From assembly GCA_910584975.1 (NCBI GenBank), contig CAJUEA010000023.1:1-24267 (forward strand): a stretch of 24,267 nt of DNA, in the 5' to 3' direction. The notes under the pieces were generated by a model that was given only the letters and a program-made list of their open reading frames with translations, searched no databases and was not told where the DNA came from. Source of the DNA: an uncultured Christensenella sp. GTDB taxonomy: Bacteria; Bacillota; Clostridia; Christensenellales; UBA3700. Shown piece by piece: positions 7,439-14,516 of the stretch. Positions within the stretch are counted from its first letter, which is position 1. Every line of letters begins with the position of its first letter. Both the position numbers and the translations under genes were made by a program.

Positions 7439-7924
7439 ATGAGAAAAAAAGTAGCAACAATAGCAGAAGTAATGGTATTAGTAATATTAATATCTGGGTT
7501 ATTTTTGATATTTGTTGGGTGTGATAAAACGCCAGTAGAGCCGGTGTTTGAAATAAAATTGTACGATGACAATTGGGAAGAAATTCCTAAATGCGATTCT
7601 GGATATGGTTATGTAGTTGAGTTTGAAGTGGAATATGATGGGAATCCAAAAGGATTTAATGCAAAATGTTTTGTAGATGGAGAAGAGTTTTATAGTTATG
7701 ACTATTTAAATCCAATACCAGAGAGTATAAAACCTAATCCGTTGTCAATTTCTATTGATTCAACAGGTAGTTATCCAACTGAAAGAGGAAAATACAAAAT
7801 GATTTTTTTATTTCGAACAATAGGTAAAGGTGCTAATACATTTTATACAGAGTCTGGGAAAAGAATTGTTAGAAGTGAATTCCCTAGAAATTTAAAACAC
7901 GATATTATTTTAAATATAATTTAG
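7439..7924 (+). CDS. Putative small lipoprotein, paralogue A
   Basis: 161 residues from an ATG preceded by TTAGGGGGAAATGTA. The N-terminus is a positively charged start (MRKKVATIAE) and a hydrophobic segment ending FVGC-DK at about residue 28, a lipobox-like site with an atypical Phe at -3. It is therefore probably tethered to the outer face of the membrane. The exported part contains DDNW, DGNPKGFNAKCF and a late PTERGKYKM stretch. All three recur in the next gene (DDNW, EIKGFNAKAY, PIEKGEYYI), so the two are tandem paralogues, each probably one compact beta-rich domain. I recognise no family. It is the first gene after the repeated promoter and is followed after 10 bases by its paralogue. 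Confidence 0.7.
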   Translation: MRKKVATIAEVMVLVILISGLFLIFVGCDKTPVEPVFEIKLYDDNWEEIPKCDSGYGYVVEFEVEYDGNPKGFNAKCFVDGEEFYSYDYLNPIPESIKPNPLSISIDSTGSYPTERGKYKMIFLFRTIGKGANTFYTESGKRIVRSEFPRNLKHDIILNII

Positions 7925-7934
7925 GGAGGAAATT

Positions 7935-8417
7935 ATGATAAAAAGAGTAGCAACAATAGTTACAATTTTAGTTTTGGCTGTAGTGCTAAGTGGATTATGT
8001 TTGTTGTTTTTAGGCTGTGAAAAAGAAGATACATGGGAAATTGTTTTTTTTGATGACAATTGGAACCAATTGGAAAATACTGGCTTAACACCAAATAGCA
8101 AATCACATAATTGGGGGACACATGCTTTTATTTATAATGGCGAAATAAAAGGATTTAATGCAAAAGCATATAAAAATGGCAAAGAAATATATAAGTTTGA
8201 TTATAAAGATTCACAATGCTATAAAGACAATATTTTAAAAATCTCTATTTGCAAGCGACCAGAAAGTATAGTTTTTGAAGAATGCAGCTCAATAAATGAT
8301 ATGCCAATAGAAAAAGGTGAATATTACATACAACTTATGTTTTATGATGCTTATAAAAATAATAAGATAACTAATTTGGAAAGTTGTGTTGAAGAATTGA
8401 AATTTTTTATTAAATAA
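7935..8417 (+). CDS. Putative small lipoprotein, paralogue B
   Basis: 160 residues; the ATG follows GGGAGGAAATT, which overlaps the stop region of the previous gene, so the two are co-translated. The start MIKRVATIV and a hydrophobic segment to FLGC-EKED (Cys about 28) parallel paralogue A. The mature part keeps DDNW, IKGFNAKAYKNGKEIY and PIEKGEYYIQLMF but has a longer middle with several Cys. Sequence has diverged strongly outside these motifs, so the duplication is old or under diversifying pressure. The family and function are unknown; the envelope location is inferred from the leader and lipobox-like Cys. Confidence 0.7.
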   Translation: MIKRVATIVTILVLAVVLSGLCLLFLGCEKEDTWEIVFFDDNWNQLENTGLTPNSKSHNWGTHAFIYNGEIKGFNAKAYKNGKEIYKFDYKDSQCYKDNILKISICKRPESIVFEECSSINDMPIEKGEYYIQLMFYDAYKNNKITNLESCVEELKFFIK

Positions 8418-8431
8418 TAAGGATAATTAAT

Positions 8432-8963
8432 ATGGAAAAAAAATTAAAAAAACAAAAGAATTTAATTATGGTTTTGATAATATTAAGTTTACTTTTTATT
8501 ATTGTTGGAATTAATTGTAAGATTAATGTTATAGCGGAAAAAAGTAATTTTAGTATAGTTAATAACCAAGAAACAATAGAAAATATAATGAAGATAAAAT
8601 TTGAATATGTAGTATTTTAAAGGTTATCAAAATGTTTTTGATTCTGTTTTAATTTATAAAAATAATGACAAAGATGTTTTATTGGAACAAAATGTAATTT
8701 TGCTTGACACTTATGAACGAATTAAACTTAATGTTGAATTAGAAAAAAACTATATATTTGATTTTTTAACAGATTTCGATTGGTTGGAAAACAAATTTTC
8801 AGTAAATGATATACAAATAAGTTATAATACTACATTTGATGAAGAATTATATTTATATAAAACTTTTACTAAATTTAACTATAAAGGTTATGTTTGCAAA
8901 GTGTATTTTGAAATGGAAGAAGAAACAGATTGGCAAGAGGAATCAAGTAATTTGCTAGCATAA
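8432..8963 (+). pseudogene. Membrane-anchored or secreted small protein split by a +1 frameshift
   Basis: The first piece (8432-8620, 62 aa) starts at an ATG preceded by AAGGATAATTAAT. It has a Lys-rich start and one hydrophobic segment (LIMVLIILSLLFIIVG), and stops at TAA 8618-8620 just after KFEYVVF. The second piece continues in the +1 frame from about 8619 as KGYQNVFDSVLIYKNND and runs to 8963, well upstream of any good start. Removing one T from the TTTT at 8615-8618 gives one 176-residue protein. The natural reading is a one-base insertion in a small exported protein of the same operon. The mature part is acidic at the end (EMEEETDWQEES). I recognise no family. A +1 slip on TTT-TAA is formally possible (see findings). 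Confidence 0.65.
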
Positions 8964-8986
8964 AACTGGCTAAAATATGGTATAAA

Positions 8987-9027
8987 ATAAGAATTTTTGA
9001 GTATTTTCAAAAATTCTTATTTTTTTT
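8987..9027 (+). terminator. Terminator after the lipoprotein group
   Basis: A perfect 14 bp stem, ATAAGAATTTTTGA (8987-9000) with TCAAAAATTCTTAT (9007-9020), is followed by a run of T to 9027. The T run directly abuts the second repeated promoter. Confidence 0.9.
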
Positions 9028-9078
9028 GAATAAAAAATGCAATTTCAATCGTATACAAAGTAGGAAGGGAAAAATAAA
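9026..9078 (+). promoter_or_regulatory. Repeated putative ECF-type promoter, copy 2
   Basis: Second copy of the 7342-7395 sequence: TGAATA (9027-9032), 17 bases, CGTATA (9050-9055), then CAAAGTAGGAAGGGAAAAA. It starts in the T tract of the preceding terminator and heads the unit with the secreted protein and ABC transporter. Confidence 0.55.
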
Positions 9079-9083
9079 GATTT

Positions 9084-9198
9084 TGGGGAGGTGGTAATAA
9101 TAAGTTATAAATGTGTAGCAACAAATACTATGAATATTGAAGAATTATTTAATTTTTCATATTGCAAAAAGAGTAAAACTATGTTAAAATACTTATGA
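9084..9198 (+). pseudogene. Decayed start of a lipoprotein-like gene
   Basis: A strong ribosome site (GGGGAGGTGG, 9085-9094) is followed by an open frame whose start position reads ATA instead of ATG. It then gives SYKCVATNTMN, parallel to KKVAT and KRVAT at the start of the two lipoproteins; the DNA string GTAGCAACA is shared by all three. The frame closes at 9198 after about 32 codons with no hydrophobic leader. It looks like a degenerate third copy that survived when the promoter region was duplicated. Confidence 0.35.
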
Positions 9199-9262
9199 CA
9201 AATACTAATGCTTATATGGTTTTACTCCAAAATTATGATTTATAATGATAGGAGGACTAAAT

Positions 9263-10126
9263 ATGGTCAAAAGTAAAAGTTTATGTGGTAAAATTACAAT
9301 AATATCAATTATGATATGTATGTCTTTGATTCTTGTTTTTTGCAGTATATTTTTAACTAACAATGTATATGCAGAAACTGTTTATGCAGAATCTACAAAT
9401 CCAGTTTATGGCTTTAACGCAAAGACTGAATGTGATATTTTGGCAAATGGTGGGCACAAAGTTGGAACAATAAAATTAGGCGTAACATCATCTATCAAAA
9501 AAAATGGTGAAGGTGTTATATTTGTTCAAGCTGAGGTCATTCCACTTCTTAATGATGGTGCTAATGATTATCAAGTAGTAGAATTTTCTATGAATGTTGG
9601 CTATAGCACGGTTAATTATGGAATGAGTAATATAATGCATAAAGATAATAATACCTCATCTATTATTTTAGATAATGGTGGTCAAAATTATGTCACTGGT
9701 ATGTATGGTACAAAATTTAATGTTAGTAATGATTATTCAGCTACAAAATTGAGGTCAAACGAAAATGCAAGTGTTTCAAGATTAGATGAAGGTAATAATG
9801 TAAGTAAAAAATCTCGTGTATATGCAAATAAACCTGTTAAAGACAATGCTATTACTTATCAGGTTTCACATACTTTCAAAGCAAGTAAAATTGATACTGC
9901 ATTATTTTATGTTGAGTTTTATAATTTGCAAGTTGATGGAATATTCTTAGCACCAGATTATGGCCTAAATAATAATGACAATATTTTCTTGTGGGGAACT
10001 TTTGATAGTTCAAATAATCAATATGGATTAGATTGTACTTTGGGAGAGCACTCAGGTAAGAATGATGGTAGTCCTAACGATTCATTATCATTAAAAAGTT
10101 TTACTTGGAATACATATGTTGATTAA
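9263..10126 (+). CDS. Secreted protein of unknown function, partner of the ABC transporter
   Basis: 287 residues from the ATG at 9263, chosen because AGGAGG (9250-9255) sits 7 bases before it; an in-frame ATG at 9245 lacks such a site. A signal peptide is clear: MVKSKSLCGK, a hydrophobic core, then NNVYA with probable cleavage before ETVYAES. The mature protein is Asn/Ser/Gly-rich and probably beta-rich. It contains YGFNAKTEC shortly after the signal, sharing GFNAK with both upstream lipoproteins. No catalytic motif, anchor or sorting signal is seen. It stops 9 bases before the transporter gene, whose ribosome site overlaps the stop. It may be a substrate, sensor or extracytoplasmic partner of that transporter; this is inference from adjacency. 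Confidence 0.75.
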   Translation: MVKSKSLCGKITIISIMICMSLILVFCSIFLTNNVYAETVYAESTNPVYGFNAKTECDILANGGHKVGTIKLGVTSSIKKNGEGVIFVQAEVIPLLNDGANDYQVVEFSMNVGYSTVNYGMSNIMHKDNNTSSIILDNGGQNYVTGMYGTKFNVSNDYSATKLRSNENASVSRLDEGNNVSKKSRVYANKPVKDNAITYQVSHTFKASKIDTALFYVEFYNLQVDGIFLAPDYGLNNNDNIFLWGTFDSSNNQYGLDCTLGEHSGKNDGSPNDSLSLKSFTWNTYVD

Positions 10127-10135
10127 GGAGGTTTC

Positions 10136-12655
10136 ATGTTAAAAGTAAAAAATTTAACAAAAATTTACGAAAACGGAGTGCAGGCTTTAAAAGGAGTGTC
10201 TTTTGACACTCCTAATTGTGGTATGATAGCCATAGTAGGCAGTAGTGGCTGTGGAAAATCGACATTATTAAATGTTTTGTCAGGAATGGATGAAAAAACA
10301 GATGGAGAGATTTTTTTGGATGGGATGGAGCAAAATCCAAAACATATTAAATCGACATTTGCTACAATATATCAAGATTATAAGCTTATCGAAAATCTTA
10401 GTACTATTGACAATATTTTGGTTGCTAAGGAATTGACTAATAGTGACTATAGTTTGGAACAAATTGACAATTTACTAAGTGAATTGGGTATTTTTGAATG
10501 TAAAAATGAAAAAATTTTTAGTTTGTCAGGGGGTCAAAAGCAGAGGGTAGCTATCGCAAGGGCATTAATCCAAAAACCAAAGATTATTTTTGCTGATGAA
10601 CCTACAGGTAATCTTGATAGCAAAAATAGTAAAAATATTTTTAGTTTGCTTCAAGAATTAGCAAAAGATATACTTATTATCGTTGTTACACATGATGTCG
10701 ATAATATTAAAAAATATGCGAACAGAATAATCAAATTGCAAGATGGAATGATTATTGAAGATGAAACAATTGTTGAAGTAATAGATAATAAAAATGTAGA
10801 AGAAAAGAAAAATATTGAAATAAAAAATAAGAAAAAATATGGTTTGAGTTTTAAAACATCTATGTCAGTAGCTATTGCGTTTAACAAAGCAAGGGTAGCT
10901 CGTAGAATTGCTTTTATGGTGGTAACAACTATCCTACTAATGATACTTTTGTTTTGTTGCAATTGGGCGTCGATTGATTATGAAACTATGGTTCGAGCTA
11001 CATATGACAAGAGGAATATAAGTAATATGGTTATATCTGAATACTCAAAATATGAAAAAGTATCTAGAGTAGTTGGGAATGGTACTTTTACTGCAACAAC
11101 GCACAATGATTTAACTGAAATAAGTCAATATCTTAAGGATAAAAAAGGAATAAATAGTGCAAAGGTATACAGCAATGTAACAGATATTTTTGGTGTAGAT
11201 ACTGTGTTTACTGGCACTTTAACCTATGATATAAATGACAAAATGCTTAACTTGCAAGATGTTGCATATGGATATGCGTTTATAGACAAATATATTGTTA
11301 CAAATGATTTGAAAAGTTTAGGGATTTCTCTTATTAAAGGAAGGCAACCAGAGAAATTAGGTGAAATTGCTATTCCTAAAAGTAAATTTATATATTTTAA
11401 TGCCATAGGTGGTTATCGTGATCGTGAAACTTATGAATTTGTGGCAGTTAAAGATATTTTTAAACATGATTTTTATGGAATTAAAATAGTTGGTGTATTT
11501 GATGATGGCGTAGTTGTTCCAAATAAATTTGCAAAGCCAATCAGCGAGTTTGAAAGTGAGGATGAGCAAGAGGCATATTCTTGTGTTACAGATAAACTTT
11601 TGGCAGAATCAGTTATTGTTCCAACAGCTTGGAGTGATGTGTGGGATGCGACAATGTATTATGAAGGATTTGGAAATGCTAGACAAATTCAAGGGCAATA
11701 TGTAAACACATCAATGACTATAAATAACACTAAATTTAATGATATTGGAGTTGCTCCTGCTAATTCTTTGACTGCACATATTACAGGTATTGATAGTGTA
11801 GAAAAAGGCACTGTGTTGATGAGCAATAATTTTGCGGCATTGAAAAAGTTGAATGATGGTGATGAAATACTGCTTTCAACAATGTTGGTAAGAGGTGATG
11901 TTCAAGATTTGGGTGGAGAATATGCCATTGACAGAAATATCCGAATGAACATTAAGTTTAAAGTTAAAATTGATGCTCGATTAAACGATAAACACAATTC
12001 AGAAATTTTGTATAATGAAGAAGATTATAAAATGATGATGAGTGGATATGAAAAACCACAATTGAATAAAATTATTTACAATATGGATAGTTTAAGTGCA
12101 GGCGAACTTAAACAATTGAATGCTAAAGCTAAGAGCTTATATGGTGGGAAAAGTTATGACAACTATTATCAATCAATGTTAGATTTTATTATTGATGATG
12201 GTAGACTAGTAACAAGTGAATATGCTGAAATGCGAATGATTGGTAATTATGTTTTCATTGTGGCAAGCATTATACTTGCTGCTGTTGTAGGAATGCTTAT
12301 ATATAATTCAATTGGTATAATAATAACATCAAAGGCAAATGATTTGCTTATACTAAAGTCACTTGGTGCAAGTAAATTAGATTATTACAAAATCTATGGA
12401 ATATTCACAATAATACAACTTTTAATCGAACTAATTATAGGTATAGGGCTTGGTATAGGAGTTATATTCTTATTTGATTACCTTATGACAACAATAATTG
12501 GTCAGACACTAATTGTTAAGTTACCATTGATACCAGTCTCTATAATTATTACAATATTGATAGCAGTAGTTACTAGTGCATTGGCACTGACATTCAACAT
12601 TTGTAGGATAAGCGACAAAAATCTTCGCAAGGCTTTTCAAAAAACAAAAGAATAA
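10136..12655 (+). CDS. MacB/FtsX-type ABC transporter, ATPase-permease fusion
   Basis: 839 residues; the ATG follows TAAGGAGGTTTC. The N-terminal ABC ATPase has all motifs: Walker A GSSGCGKST (35-43), Q-loop Gln80, signature LSGGQKQR (130-137), Walker B IIFADEP (150-156) and switch His186 (VTHD). A Lys/Glu-rich linker (about 205-235) leads to the permease. It has one membrane helix at about 257-276, a large extracytoplasmic domain (about 280-700) and three C-terminal helices (about 701-732, 752-786, 798-824). This four-helix layout with an ectodomain between helices 1 and 2 defines the MacB/LolCDE/FtsX class, which works by mechanotransmission. Such proteins dimerise and act on envelope substrates, antimicrobial peptides or lipoproteins. 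The substrate here is unknown. It closes the sigma-lipoprotein locus and is followed by a terminator. Confidence 0.9.
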   Translation: MLKVKNLTKIYENGVQALKGVSFDTPNCGMIAIVGSSGCGKSTLLNVLSGMDEKTDGEIFLDGMEQNPKHIKSTFATIYQDYKLIENLSTIDNILVAKELTNSDYSLEQIDNLLSELGIFECKNEKIFSLSGGQKQRVAIARALIQKPKIIFADEPTGNLDSKNSKNIFSLLQELAKDILIIVVTHDVDNIKKYANRIIKLQDGMIIEDETIVEVIDNKNVEEKKNIEIKNKKKYGLSFKTSMSVAIAFNKARVARRIAFMVVTTILLMILLFCCNWASIDYETMVRATYDKRNISNMVISEYSKYEKVSRVVGNGTFTATTHNDLTEISQYLKDKKGINSAKVYSNVTDIFGVDTVFTGTLTYDINDKMLNLQDVAYGYAFIDKYIVTNDLKSLGISLIKGRQPEKLGEIAIPKSKFIYFNAIGGYRDRETYEFVAVKDIFKHDFYGIKIVGVFDDGVVVPNKFAKPISEFESEDEQEAYSCVTDKLLAESVIVPTAWSDVWDATMYYEGFGNARQIQGQYVNTSMTINNTKFNDIGVAPANSLTAHITGIDSVEKGTVLMSNNFAALKKLNDGDEILLSTMLVRGDVQDLGGEYAIDRNIRMNIKFKVKIDARLNDKHNSEILYNEEDYKMMMSGYEKPQLNKIIYNMDSLSAGELKQLNAKAKSLYGGKSYDNYYQSMLDFIIDDGRLVTSEYAEMRMIGNYVFIVASIILAAVVGMLIYNSIGIIITSKANDLLILKSLGASKLDYYKIYGIFTIIQLLIELIIGIGLGIGVIFLFDYLMTTIIGQTLIVKLPLIPVSIIITILIAVVTSALALTFNICRISDKNLRKAFQKTKE

Positions 12656-12674
12656 ATGAAGATTAAAATGTATA

Positions 12675-12710
12675 AAATTACCTAGTTCAAATAAAGACTA
12701 GGTAATTTTT
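12675..12710 (+). terminator. Terminator after the ABC transporter
   Basis: AAATTACCTAGT (12675-12686) pairs perfectly with ACTAGGTAATTT (12697-12708), followed by TT and then AAGC. 12711-12809 shows no gene. Confidence 0.75.
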
Positions 12711-12809
12711 AAGCTTTGCAAATTACTACACTTTGCATTTGATACTAAAATAAGGTTTTTATATGGAAAACAAATGGTTATAGTTAAAGTTGTTGAATTT
12801 TAGAAGGAC

Positions 12810-12838
12810 TTGACTTATTGTGGGGTATGTGGTAGAAT
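12810..12838 (+). promoter_or_regulatory. Promoter of the acidic 148-aa protein
   Basis: TTGACT (12810-12815), 17 bases, TAGAAT (12833-12838). It lies 36 bases before the ATG. Confidence 0.7.
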
Positions 12839-12874
12839 TAAAAATAATAATAAAGCTGAGAGGAGGGCATTTTA

Positions 12875-13321
12875 ATGTGCTTGGAAGATTTGGTGGAAGA
12901 AACGCTTGAAGAGTTCCTTTTGGAATGTGTTGGCAACAAAGTTGAGGAAGTTTCGCAATTGCCTGCTATGCTTGATGGCATTGAATATCTTATGGATAAG
13001 GAGCAATTGATTGCAGAAACTGATGCTTGCGAGATGCTTGAGGTTGGCGATTCAGATGCTTTGCATTGCTATGAAGAAGACGGGAAGTTGCATGTTATTT
13101 ATACACTTGACTATATCTTGCAAACTTTTGTTGATTCGGAATTTATTTGGAGAATACAGGGCACAATCAAAGCTGAACTTAGCATGCCTGATACAAACAC
13201 TGTTGACTGGACGGAATTTGCAGACGAAGATAAAAGTTTTGAAGAGCTTTATGATAAATACAAAGATCTTGTTAACTTTGACAGGATTGACTATTTGTTT
13301 GTTGAGGCAGGCATAATATAA
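12875..13321 (+). CDS. Small acidic cytoplasmic protein of unknown function
   Basis: 148 residues; the ATG is preceded by GAGAGGAGGGCATTTTA, a strong ribosome site. The protein is very acidic (for example LEDLVEETLEEFLLE at the start and EFADEDKSFEELYDKYKD near the end), with no signal peptide, membrane helix or metal motif. The middle alternates short strands (DGKLHVIYTLDYILQTF, IWRIQGTIKAEL), suggesting a mixed alpha/beta fold. I recognise no family. It has its own promoter, and a terminator lies about 180 bases downstream, so it is monocistronic. An overlapping 101-residue frame inside it is a shadow. Confidence 0.7.
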   Translation: MCLEDLVEETLEEFLLECVGNKVEEVSQLPAMLDGIEYLMDKEQLIAETDACEMLEVGDSDALHCYEEDGKLHVIYTLDYILQTFVDSEFIWRIQGTIKAELSMPDTNTVDWTEFADEDKSFEELYDKYKDLVNFDRIDYLFVEAGII

Positions 13322-13430
13322 AATAATTCATAACATAAAATCAATGCTTATGGCAGTTATGTGTTTTGATAGGGCATTAAAGTTTTTTTGACGAATAAGG
13401 GCGTTAGATTGGTTTAATATTGCAATTTAG

Positions 13431-13452
13431 TGCCGATTTTCGGCAGATTTTT
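13431..13452 (+). terminator. Possible minor hairpin terminator
   Basis: TGCCG (13431-13435) pairs with CGGCA (13441-13445), followed by GATTTTT. The stem is short, so this is weak. Confidence 0.3.
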
Positions 13453-13497
13453 CAAGATTTATGCTGCGCTTGTGTTGGTATTTTAATTTGTTTGCTT

Positions 13498-13531
13498 AGG
13501 TCATAATTGTAAAAAATTGTGACCTTTTTTT
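13498..13531 (+). terminator. Terminator upstream of the NfeD-flotillin unit
   Basis: AGGTCATAATT (13498-13508) pairs with AATTGTGACCT (13515-13525), with one G-T pair, followed by TTTTTTT. The stretch 13322-13497 has no gene, only the minor hairpin at 13431; this is probably the main end of the acidic-protein transcript. Confidence 0.75.
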
Positions 13532-13647
13532 AAGTGAAACACAATAAAAACATTGGTTATAAATATTTTACAATAAGCATTTAGTATAAATTATAATTGT
13601 TATTTAAGGTTAAAAATAACAATAAAATTGAATAGACTATAAGGGTG

Positions 13648-13676
13648 TTGCATTTTTTGTAGAAATATGATATAAT
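13648..13676 (+). promoter_or_regulatory. Promoter of the NfeD-flotillin unit
   Basis: TTGCAT (13648-13653), 17 bases, TATAAT (13671-13676) with TGA directly before the -10 (extended -10). It lies about 78 bases before the ATG at 13755. Confidence 0.8.
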
Positions 13677-13754
13677 GTATACTAGACATAAGGCATATAG
13701 GTTGCACAAGGCAATTTTTTGCTAATTTTAGTATGTCTAATATGGAGAATAAAA

Positions 13755-14405
13755 ATGTTTTGGGAACAATTAGGGCTGATAGGACAAATTTATTTTGTGC
13801 TAGGTTGTGTGGCATCTGTTTTGTTGCTAATCCAGTTTATATTGTTGTTAATAGGATTTGCAGGAGACGGGGATATTGATATCGGTGGCGATGGTGGTGC
13901 TGATTTTGATGGAGATGCTGATGGTGGACTTGGTATTTTTACCCTTAAAGGTATAATAGGATTTTTTGCAATCGGTGGATGGGTAGGTGTTGCTTGCGTA
14001 TTCGGTGGATTGAAAGATGGTTGGACCATTTTGGTGTCAATCATATGTGGTTTTGTGGCATTTGTGGCTATCGGATTGGCATTTAAAGCTATTAAGAAAT
14101 TGCAAGCTAACGGAGCAATTGACAATCGCAATGCTATTGGCAAGGTGGCAGAAGTGTATCTTAAAGTGCCTGCAAAAGGCGAGGGACACGGCAAACTTAG
14201 CATTGTTATACAAGGCAAATTGGTTGAGATGGAGGCTGTGACAGATGAGGCTGAGGCAATCCCTACTGGCAGTGAAGTTAAAGTAATTGGCTTGATAGGT
14301 GACATTTGCAAAGTTACAAGTGATTTGAGCGTGGAAGTTGCATTGCCTAATGTGGAAACTAATTCAAAAAAGAGCAGAAAAAGAAAACAATCTGCCGAAA
14401 ACTAA
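13755..14405 (+). CDS. NfeD-like membrane protein with OB-fold domain
   Basis: 216 residues from the ATG at 13755, chosen because ATGGAGAAT (GGAG) precedes it; a 12-codon longer TTG form has no ribosome site. The first helix (about 8-34) is followed by an unusual Asp/Gly loop (GDGDIDIGGDGGADFDGDAD, about 38-60) with alternating acidic residues. Two more helices follow (about 65-112). The C-terminal soluble part (about 120-200, from NAIGKVAEVYLKVP through GSEVKVIGLIGDICKV) fits the OB-like beta-barrel of NfeD/YuaF proteins. The tail is basic (KKSRKRKQ). In this family the protein partners a flotillin in membrane microdomains, and a flotillin gene follows here. It lacks a ClpP-class protease domain, so it is the short NfeD form. 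Confidence 0.85.
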   Translation: MFWEQLGLIGQIYFVLGCVASVLLLIQFILLLIGFAGDGDIDIGGDGGADFDGDADGGLGIFTLKGIIGFFAIGGWVGVACVFGGLKDGWTILVSIICGFVAFVAIGLAFKAIKKLQANGAIDNRNAIGKVAEVYLKVPAKGEGHGKLSIVIQGKLVEMEAVTDEAEAIPTGSEVKVIGLIGDICKVTSDLSVEVALPNVETNSKKSRKRKQSAEN

Positions 14406-14516
14406 AGTTTTAGAGAAAAGTCAAATTGTAATTATTTAGCAATTAATTTTAAAATTTATAAATTAATTCGTGTTTGCGAATTTTAATGAGAGTAAAATAT
14501 AATAGGAGGAATAAAC

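Noticed and set aside
13011..13316. 101-residue plus-strand frame inside the acidic protein gene
   Set aside because: It has no ribosome site, and the overlapping frame has a strong one plus a promoter.
13790..14311. 173-residue minus-strand frame
   Set aside because: It is the shadow of the NfeD-like gene and has Pro/Ser-rich low-complexity translation.
14474..14503. TTGCGA-N18-TATAAT before flotillin
   Set aside because: The start of transcription would fall on the ribosome site, so a functional promoter is unlikely; read-through from the NfeD promoter is simpler.
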